Source of the DNA: Deltaproteobacteria bacterium
GTDB taxonomy: Bacteria; Desulfobacterota; Binatia; UBA9968; CAXXLF01
Direction of reading: 5' to 3'
Length of the DNA: 11,956 bases
Assembly: GCA_022571535.1 (NCBI GenBank)
Contig: JACZXR010000024.1
Location: forward strand, 1 to 11,956
Under the pieces are notes generated by a model. It made no database searches. It was not told the DNA's origin and saw only the letters and a list, made by a program, of their open reading frames with translations. Positions 6,654-11,956 of the stretch are shown one piece after another; position 1 is the first letter of the stretch; each line of letters starts with the position of its first letter. The translations under genes and the position numbers were made by a program.

Positions 6654-8384
6654 CTAATATTTCCGTTCCTCAGGTTGCCAGCGTGTGATCGTAACCGGCG
6701 AATATTCGATTCTCGGGCCATCGACCGTTCGATGCGCGAGCGAGTGCTTGAGAAAGTTCTCATCATCTCGTTTCGGAAAGTCGGTTCGTGTGTGGGAACC
6801 GCGTGACTCTTTCCGGTTGGCTGCTGAGTGTGCTATTGCCCCGGCGACATCCAGCATGAAGTCAAGTTCCAACGCAGCGATCACCTCTGTGTTAAAGATA
6901 CTGCTCCGATCATCGAAGCTAATATCCTTAAAACGCTCCCTCAATTGGGAGAGGGTATTGCACGTTTTCTGCATCGCCTCTTCATTGCGGTAGATTCCTA
7001 CGCCCTCTTCCATGGTCTTATGCATTTCCTGGCGGATGGTTGCGATCCGTTCTTTTCCGCCTTCTTTCCTAAGAAATTGCTGATCTAGACGCTGCTGTTC
7101 ATCACGGGCCAGGGCCTCTAGGGGTTTGGAACTGGGAGAGGACTGTGCCGAGGCGTACTCGGCCGCTGACCTGCCGGCACGGGCGCCAAAGACTAGACAC
7201 TCGGTCAGGGAGTTGGAGCCCAAACGGTTAGCCCCGTTAATGGATACGCAAGCGGTCTCGCCCGCTGCGTAGAGACCCGCTAGAGTTGTTTTGGTCGTTG
7301 CATCTGTGCTGATCCCTCCCATCATGTAATGAACCACTGGGCGGACCGGTATGGGCTCGTAGACAGGATCGATCCCGATGTATTTTCGTGCGAGCTCCCT
7401 CACAAATGGTATTTTCTCGTTTATTTTATTCTCGCCGAGATGCCGAAGGTCGAGGTGGACGTAGTGGCCGTAGGGTCCCTCGAAGGTGCGGCCTTTCTCC
7501 AACTCCTGCATATGGCATCGGGATAGGATATCGCGTGGCCCAAGTTCCATCTTGCGGTGCACCGGCTCGTCCGTAGGAGGGCCTAGCCCGTAGTCCTGAA
7601 GGTAGCGGTAGCCGTCCTTGTTCGTAAGCCAGCCACCCTCTCCCCGTGAGGCCTCGGTTATCAGTATGCCGGTTCCGGGAAGTCCGGTCGGATGATACTG
7701 GACGAACTCCATATCCTTTAGGGCAACCCCGGCGCGGTAGGCTAGGGCCATCCCGTCGCCGGTCTTGATGGCAGCGTTGGTAGTAAAAGGAAAGACGCGC
7801 CCTCCGCCGCCTGTGCAGAGGATGACCGCCTTACCCGTAATCACCTCTACCTGACCGTTGTAAATATTGATGATGGTGATTCCTTGGACCCTGCCATCGT
7901 TGACGAGAAGGGTGGTGACGAAGCACTCGTCGTAGCGATTGACGCTTTCATACTTGAGCGAGGTTTGGAAGAGAGCGTGAAGCATGTGAAAGCCGGTCTT
8001 GTCTGCGGCAAATGCGGTACGATTGACGCTCATGCCTCCAAAGGCCCGCACGCTCATTCGGCCATCGGGATCACGGCTCCAAGGACAGCCCCAGTGCTCG
8101 AGCTGGATCAGTTCTCCCGGGGCTTCGTTAATGAACATCTCCACCGCGTCCTGGTCGGCCAGGAAATCGGCACCGAATATCGTATCCTTGGCGTGGGTGT
8201 CGAAGCTGTCGTTATCGCGCAGCACTGCAGCAGTTCCCCCCTCAGCTGAAACCGTATGGCTCCGCATTGGGTAGACCTTTGAGACCAGCGCGATGGAGAG
8301 CTTGGGAGAAGACTCTGCGGCAGCGATGGCGGCGCGAAGACCAGCGCCACCTCCTCCAACAATGATAATATCGTATGTGTCCAT
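6654..8384 (-). CDS. frdA: Fumarate reductase/succinate dehydrogenase flavoprotein subunit
   Basis: Catalytic subunit interconverting succinate and fumarate. The 576 residues start with an FAD-binding Rossmann motif, GGGGAGLRAAIAAA (10-23). His43 in RSHTVSAEGG is the residue that carries covalent FAD in this family. Active-site residues fall at nearly the same positions as in E. coli FrdA (44, 232, 287, 355, 390): His231 in HPTGLPGTG, Arg284 in LGPRD, His352 in HYMMGG, and Arg387 in GANRLGSNSL. Similarity to E. coli FrdA is visible along most of the length, for example KVYPMRSHTV, ADKTGFHMLHALFQTSL and YRYLQDYG. Length is slightly under the E. coli protein's 602. The ATG at 8384 begins right at the fold; no clear Shine-Dalgarno sequence precedes it, which is odd for an otherwise well-marked operon. 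It follows the ferredoxin gene by about 70 bases. The direction of the reaction in the cell depends on quinone potential and cannot be read here. Confidence 0.96.
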   Translation of the reverse strand: MDTYDIIIVGGGGAGLRAAIAAAESSPKLSIALVSKVYPMRSHTVSAEGGTAAVLRDNDSFDTHAKDTIFGADFLADQDAVEMFINEAPGELIQLEHWGCPWSRDPDGRMSVRAFGGMSVNRTAFAADKTGFHMLHALFQTSLKYESVNRYDECFVTTLLVNDGRVQGITIINIYNGQVEVITGKAVILCTGGGGRVFPFTTNAAIKTGDGMALAYRAGVALKDMEFVQYHPTGLPGTGILITEASRGEGGWLTNKDGYRYLQDYGLGPPTDEPVHRKMELGPRDILSRCHMQELEKGRTFEGPYGHYVHLDLRHLGENKINEKIPFVRELARKYIGIDPVYEPIPVRPVVHYMMGGISTDATTKTTLAGLYAAGETACVSINGANRLGSNSLTECLVFGARAGRSAAEYASAQSSPSSKPLEALARDEQQRLDQQFLRKEGGKERIATIRQEMHKTMEEGVGIYRNEEAMQKTCNTLSQLRERFKDISFDDRSSIFNTEVIAALELDFMLDVAGAIAHSAANRKESRGSHTRTDFPKRDDENFLKHSLAHRTVDGPRIEYSPVTITRWQPEERKY

Positions 8385-8435
8385 ATTCTGTTTTTAGTCA
8401 GTCAACTGCGAACAGGGATTGCCTGACATTGGGTA

Positions 8436-8445
8436 GAGCCGGCTC
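8436..8445. repeat. 10-bp palindrome GAGCCGGCTC upstream of frdA
   Basis: A perfect palindrome in the 70-base gap between the ferredoxin stop and the frdA start. As RNA it would not make a good hairpin because it has no loop. As DNA it could be an operator half-site pair, but nothing else supports this and the flanks are not symmetrical. Confidence 0.25.
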
Positions 8446-8454
8446 AGGACTGGC

Positions 8455-8793
8455 TTATTTTGCCGTTACATTTTCCGCAGCAACGGTCTCTTTATTGTCC
8501 TGCTCTTCCAGCTTTAGATAGGTATCGACAATTTGGGGAATGTCTTCTTTAGTCACCTTCATGTACCAGATGCCCTCCGGCCAGATCATCAGATTCGGCC
8601 CGAACGCGCAGAGATCCATGCATCCGCTCTTGGCCACCCGGAGCTTCCCTTTGAGGTTTCGCTCCTTGGCGACTTTTTTCAATTCCTCTACCATCTCCTC
8701 GGAGCCGCTATGGCCGCAGGAGACGCTTTCTCCATGACGGTTGTTGATGCACATGAAAATTTGTCGGACATAAGGTTGGGGCCGCTTGATCAT
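8455..8793 (-). CDS. Thioredoxin-like [2Fe-2S] ferredoxin
   Basis: A 112-residue small electron carrier of the thioredoxin-fold ferredoxin family (as in Aquifex Fd4 and the NuoE/HoxE C-terminal domain). Four cysteines fall in the family arrangement: Cys15 and Cys26 near the N-terminus, and Cys58 and Cys62 in SGCMDLC. The GPNLMIWPEGIWY segment (65-77) is the usual family strand-turn-strand region. The last 15 or so residues are a charged tail rich in Glu, Lys and Ala. The start at 8793 has a strong ribosome binding site (GGAGGGG, 8802-8808). It is the second gene of the cluster, 84 bases after fumC and just ahead of frdA. This position suggests a redox partner, either feeding or draining electrons at a step linked to fumarate/succinate, but E. 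coli-type Frd does not need a ferredoxin, so the link is inference. Confidence 0.88.
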   Translation of the reverse strand: MIKRPQPYVRQIFMCINNRHGESVSCGHSGSEEMVEELKKVAKERNLKGKLRVAKSGCMDLCAFGPNLMIWPEGIWYMKVTKEDIPQIVDTYLKLEEQDNKETVAAENVTAK

Positions 8794-8820
8794 ATATATA
8801 TCCCCTCCAAGAAAAAAATT

Positions 8821-8826
8821 ATTCTA
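8821..8826 (-). promoter_or_regulatory. Candidate -10 element for ferredoxin-frd transcription
   Basis: TAGAAT on the minus strand matches TATAAT at five of six positions. No good -35 hexamer lies 16-18 bases upstream. The direct repeats at 8845-8871 sit in the position where an activator would bind if this is a factor-dependent internal promoter. Confidence 0.25.
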
Positions 8827-8844
8827 CATCTAACAGTAAGACAG

Positions 8845-8871
8845 TTGACTTTCTCATAGCATTGACTTTCT
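8845..8871. repeat. Two 10-bp direct repeats between fumC and the ferredoxin gene
   Basis: TTGACTTTCT occurs at 8845-8854 and 8862-8871, spaced 17 bases start to start; on the minus strand they read AGAAAGTCAA. They begin about 19 bases upstream of the TAGAAT candidate -10. Direct repeats placed like this can be activator or response-regulator sites. The 17-base period is not a whole number of helical turns, which weakens the idea. Confidence 0.4.
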
Positions 8872-8877
8872 TCGCTT

Positions 8878-10287
8878 TCAACCTTTTTCTGGTATCCCCG
8901 GCTCCGTCATTCGCCGGGGGTCCAGAATCTTGCCGAGTTTCTTTTCGTCCACTACCTGCTGCCCCCTGGCCACCTCTCTCACGGTTTTCCCGCTGCTAAA
9001 GGATTCTTTGGCGATCTTTGCGGCGGCATCGTACCCGATGACTGGCGCAAGTGACGTGACCATCGCAAGGCTCTTCTCAATCGACTCTTCACAATGCTCT
9101 TTGTTAGCCTCAATCCCCACCACACATTTTTCGGAGAAGGCCTTGATCACCGCGGAGCTAAACGAGATGGCCTCCAGCAGGCGCAGGGCCATCACCGGCA
9201 TCATCACGTTGAGTTCGAAGTTACCCGCCTGACCACAGATGGTGATGGTGGCGTCGCAGCCGATGACGTGGGCAGCTACCTGAAGGACGGATTCGCACAT
9301 GACCGGATTTACTTTTCCCGGCATGATGGATGACCCCGGTTGGGTGTCGGGGAGGGAAATCTCCCCAATTCCACAGCGCGGCCCGGAGCTCAACCAGCGC
9401 AGATCGTTTGCGATCTTGGTGAGGCTAACTGCCAGTGTCTTGAGTGTTCCGCTGACTTGAACCACTGCATCCTTGGCGGCCTGTGCCTCAAAGTGGTTCT
9501 GGGCCTCACGAAAATTGAGCCTGCAAATTTCGGAGATCTTTTTGATGGTCCGAGGTGGAAACTCGGGATGCGTATTGATGCCTGTTCCCACTGCGGTACC
9601 TCCAAGGGCGAGCTCTTGTAGACCCCTGGATGATTCTCTAATCCGCTCGATGCTGAGCTCGATCTGGCGTGCATAGCCGCTGAACTCCTGACCCAGGCGA
9701 ATGGGGGTCGCATCCGCCAGGTGAGTGCGTCCGATCTTCACGATGTGATCAAAGTCCTGCGCCTTTTTCCTCAGGGCCTGATGGAGCTCGTCGAGAGAGG
9801 GCAAGAGATCCTTCTGAATACCTTCGAGGGCAGAGATGTGGATCGCTGTTGGGATGACATCGTTGCTGGACTGGCTCATGTTCACGTGGTCGTTGGGATG
9901 CACCTCTTTGCTTCCCCTCTGCTTGTCGAGAAGTTCCAGGGCCCGGTTTGCGATCACCTCGTTGGCGTTCATGTTGGTTGAGGTGCCGGAACCGGTCTGA
10001 AAGATATCCACGACAAATTCCTTGTCGAGCCTTCCCTCCATGACCTCGGAGGCTGCCCGACGGATCGCGTCTGCGATCTTGGGATTTAATAGTCCGAGGT
10101 CTTCATTGACCGAAGCGGCGGAATGTTTGATGATGGCAAGTGCGCGAATGAAACTTGGGGGAAAGCCGATGCCGCTGATCGGAAAGTTCTCCACCGCCCT
10201 CTGGGTCTGAGCGCCATAATAGGCGCTCTTTGGGACTTTCACCTCTCCCATCGAGTCCTTTTCAATACGATATTGCTCCGAAGCCAT
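8878..10287 (-). CDS. fumC: Class II fumarate hydratase
   Basis: Oxygen-stable, iron-free fumarase that reversibly hydrates fumarate to L-malate in the cytoplasm. The 469 residues match the E. coli FumC length (467). Seen directly: TGSGTSTNMNANEVIANRA (98-116), the substrate-binding segment SQSSNDVIPTAIH (138-150), GRTHLADATP with catalytic-region His189, and the family signature GSSIMPGKVNP (318-328) carrying the catalytic serine loop. The glycine in MPGKVNP followed by CE favours fumarase over aspartase, which usually has MPAKVNP. The C-terminal LDPRRMTEPGIP is typical of fumarases. The ATG at 10287 has a very strong ribosome binding site, GGAGGGGG (10294-10301), 6 bases away. It is the first gene of the leftward cluster that continues with a ferredoxin and frdABCD; fumarase next to Frd gives a malate-fumarate-succinate segment, either oxidative TCA or the reductive branch. 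Confidence 0.96.
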   Translation of the reverse strand: MASEQYRIEKDSMGEVKVPKSAYYGAQTQRAVENFPISGIGFPPSFIRALAIIKHSAASVNEDLGLLNPKIADAIRRAASEVMEGRLDKEFVVDIFQTGSGTSTNMNANEVIANRALELLDKQRGSKEVHPNDHVNMSQSSNDVIPTAIHISALEGIQKDLLPSLDELHQALRKKAQDFDHIVKIGRTHLADATPIRLGQEFSGYARQIELSIERIRESSRGLQELALGGTAVGTGINTHPEFPPRTIKKISEICRLNFREAQNHFEAQAAKDAVVQVSGTLKTLAVSLTKIANDLRWLSSGPRCGIGEISLPDTQPGSSIMPGKVNPVMCESVLQVAAHVIGCDATITICGQAGNFELNVMMPVMALRLLEAISFSSAVIKAFSEKCVVGIEANKEHCEESIEKSLAMVTSLAPVIGYDAAAKIAKESFSSGKTVREVARGQQVVDEKKLGKILDPRRMTEPGIPEKG

Positions 10288-10310
10288 TTTGTGCCCCCTC
10301 CGTACGGCTA

Positions 10311-10339
10311 TATTTAGCTATTTCACGCCGGTAAGTCCA
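10311..10339 (-). promoter_or_regulatory. Weak candidate promoter of fumC
   Basis: On the minus strand TGGACT (10334-10339) is followed after 17 bases by TAAATA (10311-10316). Both hexamers are partial sigma-70 matches (four and three of six). The implied start would leave a leader of about 17 bases holding the strong fumC ribosome binding site. Position is sensible, sequence match is poor. Confidence 0.25.
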
Positions 10340-10367
10340 GTCTACACCTGCATCCTATTCCCCAGGT

Positions 10368-10404
10368 TATAGGGATAAGGTATAGGGAGTAGGGTGTAGG
10401 GTGT
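10368..10404 (+). repeat. G-rich TAGGG-type tandem tract in front of the glycosylase gene
   Basis: The tract contains GGG runs at 10372-10374, 10385-10387, 10392-10394 and 10399-10401, separated by 10, 4 and 4 bases, in degenerate TATAGGG / AGTAGGG / TGTAGGG units. Four G-runs on one strand could fold as a G-quadruplex, although the first loop is longer than the usual rule allows. It ends 7 bases before the ATG at 10411, so it also covers where a ribosome binding site should be. Confidence 0.55.
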
Positions 10405-10410
10405 AAGACG

Positions 10411-11091
10411 ATGAGCCCTCTGGTAAAGCTCAGCCGGACCGTTGTTCAGTGCAGGAAGTGTCCCCGTTTGGTGCGTTGGCGCGCACAGGCGGCAGAGGAT
10501 GCGCCACGTCGATATAGGGGATTGGCTTACTGGGCGAAGCCCCTTCCGGGCTTTGGTGATCCAAGAGCGCGCTTGCTCGTCGTCGGCTTGGCTCCGGCGG
10601 CACACGGGGGAAACCGCACCGGCAGGTTCTTCACGGGAGACCGAAGCGGCGAATGGCTTTTCGAGGCCCTCTACGCCTCTGGCTTTGCCAATCAGCCCAC
10701 ATCGGTTCACCTCAATGACGGGCTTAAGCTCAGGGGTTGTTACATTACCGCTGCAGTCCGCTGAGCCCCGCCGGCAAACAAACCGGCCAAAAATGAATTC
10801 GCCAACTGTCGTCCTTATCTGGTTCAGGAACTCAGGCTCCTCAAGCATATCCGTGTCGTCGTTGCGCTGGGAAAGATCGCCTTTGATTCGTTCCTAAAGG
10901 CCTATGTGGAAAACGGCGGGACGATCCCAAAACCCCGCCCACAGTTTAGCCATGGAGCGTCATTCAACCTGGGGGTTAAACGGACCCTTCTGGCTTCTTA
11001 TCACCCCAGCCAGCAAAATACTTTCACAGGGAAACTCACACCTCATATGTTCCACGCAGTTTTTAAGATGGCTAGAAACCTTATAGGTTAG
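10411..11091 (+). pseudogene. Family 5 uracil-DNA glycosylase (UDGb), frame interrupted by one in-frame TGA
   Basis: DNA repair enzyme that removes uracil, and in this family other deaminated bases, using an iron-sulfur-stabilised fold. The open part (codons 1-117) has cluster cysteines CRKC (Cys14, Cys17), GFGDP (47-51), and the active-site block GLAPAAHGGNRTG (59-71) followed by FTGDRSG. Codon 118 is TGA (10762-10764). The same frame then continues without a shift as APPANKPAK, the fourth cluster cysteine (133, in NCRPYL), and the HPSQQNTFTGKL motif, ending at TAG 11089-11091: 226 codons, the normal family length. TGA stands where family members have the third [4Fe-4S] cysteine (AVRCAPPANKP). 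Causes could be a point mutation of TGC/TGT, a sequencing error, or recoding as selenocysteine. The downstream half shows no other decay. It is divergent from fumC. No good ribosome binding site is seen apart from the G-rich tract, and an in-frame stop at 10390 rules out a longer N-terminus. Confidence 0.9.
10762..10764 (+). other. In-frame TGA at the third iron-sulfur cysteine of UDGb
   Basis: This TGA falls between ITAAVR and APPANKP. A downstream stem GCCGG/CCGGC (10770-10774 with 10783-10787) has an 8-base loop starting only 10 bases after the TGA and containing no G. Bacterial selenocysteine elements normally place the loop farther away, with a G at its start, so the element seen is a poor SECIS candidate. 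Other genes here end in TGA and use TGG for Trp, so a genome-wide code change is excluded. Confidence 0.85.
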
Positions 11092-11108
11092 CTTTCGGCA
11101 TACGGCGA

Positions 11109-11137
11109 TCGGCTTTCAGTTTCCAGCTCGGAGCCGA
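11109..11137 (+). other. Short hairpin between UDGb and the FAD oxidase gene
   Basis: TCGGCT (11109-11114) pairs with AGCCGA (11132-11137) around a 17-base loop, 18 bases after the glycosylase stop. There is no U-run directly after, so I do not call it a terminator. The rest of the 103-base gap shows nothing else besides the ribosome binding site of the next gene. Confidence 0.2.
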
Positions 11138-11194
11138 CAGGCTATGTGCTGACTGCTGTTCCCTTTTGTAAATCGTGATATAAGGATCCATCCT

Positions 11195-11956
11195 ATGAGT
11201 GCAGATCGGTCAAGGGAGTATAAGGAAATTGCCTCCGAGCTGGAGAAACGTCTTGATGGGGACGTGCGCTTTGACCGCTACTCTCGTCTCCTTTACGCCA
11301 CCGATGCCTCCATTTACGAGATTGAGCCAATAGGCGTAGTCCTCCCACGCCACAAGGGGGACGTGCAGGCGGTCATCGAGGTCGCAAACCGCTACGCTGT
11401 TCCAGTCCTCCCAAGGGGCGGTGGGACCTCGCTGGCTGGCCAAACGGTTGGACATGCCATTGTCCTGGATTTCTCCAAGTACATGAACAGAGTCCTGGAG
11501 GTGAACCGCGAAGAGCTCTGGTGCCGGGTCCAGCCAGGGTTGGTTCAAGATGAGCTGAATGCCCACGTGAAGTCCATGGGCCTCCTTTTCGGCCCGGATA
11601 CCTCTACCTCGAACCGGGCCACCATTGGCGGGATGATCGGGAACAACTCCGCGGGTGCTCACTCCATCGCCTACGGGAAAACCTTGGATCACGTCCTGGC
11701 GCTAACTGCTTATCTGTCCGATGGGAGTGAGGTACTCATCAACGATATGTCCCCGGAGGAACTGGCTGTGAAGTGCCAGACCAATGGACTGGAGGGACAG
11801 ATCTACCGGATCATCGTGGGTCTGGTGGATGATCACAGGGAGGAGATTCTTGCGCGCTACCCAAAAATCTTGCGCCGGGTGTCAGGCTATAACCTGGATG
11901 AATTTGTAAAGCCACATCCCTTCAATCTCTCACGACTGATTGTGGGCTCTGAGGGG
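11195..11956 (+). CDS. FAD-linked oxidase / FAD-dependent 2-hydroxyacid dehydrogenase (GlcD/YdiJ-type), N-terminal part
   Basis: Only the first 254 codons are in the window; the frame is open at the edge. The product has the PCMH-type FAD-binding domain: the residues after GVVLPRHKGDV, the pyrophosphate-binding loop PRGGGTSLAGQ (about 68-78), RVQPGLVQDELN, and the family block GPDTSTSNRATIGGMIGNNSAG followed by HSIAYGKT, then IVGSEG at the end. The GNNSAGAHS pattern is typical of the long FAD-plus-iron-sulfur enzymes (YdiJ, D-2-hydroxyglutarate or D-lactate dehydrogenases of about 950-1000 residues), so a C-terminal iron-sulfur domain is likely downstream but not visible. The ATG at 11195 follows AAGGA (11182-11186) by 8 bases. 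It is in the same direction as the glycosylase and 103 bases after it. Substrate cannot be given from this part. Confidence 0.9.
   Translation, partial: MSADRSREYKEIASELEKRLDGDVRFDRYSRLLYATDASIYEIEPIGVVLPRHKGDVQAVIEVANRYAVPVLPRGGGTSLAGQTVGHAIVLDFSKYMNRVLEVNREELWCRVQPGLVQDELNAHVKSMGLLFGPDTSTSNRATIGGMIGNNSAGAHSIAYGKTLDHVLALTAYLSDGSEVLINDMSPEELAVKCQTNGLEGQIYRIIVGLVDDHREEILARYPKILRRVSGYNLDEFVKPHPFNLSRLIVGSEG

Noticed and set aside
8812..8845. T-run on the minus strand after fumC as an intrinsic terminator
   Set aside because: The only preceding inverted repeat is three pairs, a mismatch and two pairs, far too weak for a terminator stem.
10770..10787. GC-rich stem just after the glycosylase TGA as a SECIS element
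   Set aside because: The loop begins only 10 bases after the TGA and has no G; bacterial elements usually place the loop about 16-37 bases away with a G at its start. Kept only as context for the recoding question.
10342..10848. Minus-strand open frame of 168 codons opposite the glycosylase gene
   Set aside because: The plus strand encodes recognisable UDGb motifs throughout; the opposite frame has no recognisable features and is a shadow.
11210..11692. Minus-strand open frame of 160 codons opposite the FAD oxidase
   Set aside because: The plus-strand frame carries clear PCMH FAD-binding motifs and a ribosome binding site; the opposite frame is a shadow.
1..11956. CRISPR arrays, tRNA or rRNA genes, insertion sequences with transposase
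   Set aside because: No regularly spaced repeats, no cloverleaf-like segments in the short gaps, and no transposase or integrase motifs seen on either strand.

Overview
The window looks like chromosomal DNA from a Gram-negative-type bacterium using the standard genetic code: TGA is the normal stop of several intact genes, and the binding protein has a classical cleavable signal peptide. I cannot name the taxon. Moderate GC, an E. coli-type FrdABCD set, a thioredoxin-like [2Fe-2S] ferredoxin, a DUF362 protein and a family 5 uracil-DNA glycosylase together suggest a little-cultured lineage (an NC10-, Nitrospirota- or deltaproteobacteria-like organism), but this is an impression and not a measurement.

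Left part, minus strand (about 128-3479): an iron/polyamine-type ABC importer in the order ATPase, periplasmic binding protein, permease. A candidate promoter lies just upstream of the ATPase. A strong perfect hairpin separates the binding-protein gene from the permease gene. The permease stops where two-domain FbpB-type permeases normally enter their second half, so it is a half-length version. The last 127 bases hold no gene but contain a small perfect inverted repeat.

Central part, minus strand (about 3664-10287): a collinear respiratory/TCA cluster in the order fumC, thioredoxin-like [2Fe-2S] ferredoxin, frdA, frdB, frdC, frdD, an unrecognised 96-residue protein, and a membrane-anchored DUF362 protein. 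Close spacing and ATGA/GTGA overlaps tie frdB to frdC and the 96-residue gene to the DUF362 gene. FumC interconverts malate and fumarate, and FrdABCD exchanges electrons between succinate/fumarate and the quinone pool. The ferredoxin, the 96-residue protein and the DUF362 protein are unexplained passengers or partners. A 126-base spacer between frdA and frdB is framed by 12-bp inverted repeats that closely bracket a 27-codon reading frame.

Right part, plus strand (about 10411-11956), divergent from fumC: a family 5 (UDGb) uracil-DNA glycosylase whose frame is broken by a single TGA exactly where the third [4Fe-4S] cysteine is expected, then the first 254 codons of a GlcD/YdiJ-type FAD-linked oxidase that runs off the window. 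The short divergent intergenic region carries a G-rich, TAGGG-like repetitive tract directly in front of the glycosylase start.

The observations most worth following are the TGA at the cluster cysteine of the glycosylase, the inverted-repeat-framed mini-ORF inside the frd operon, and the unexplained 96-residue/DUF362 pair at the end of that operon. No stretch over 300 bases lacks a gene.
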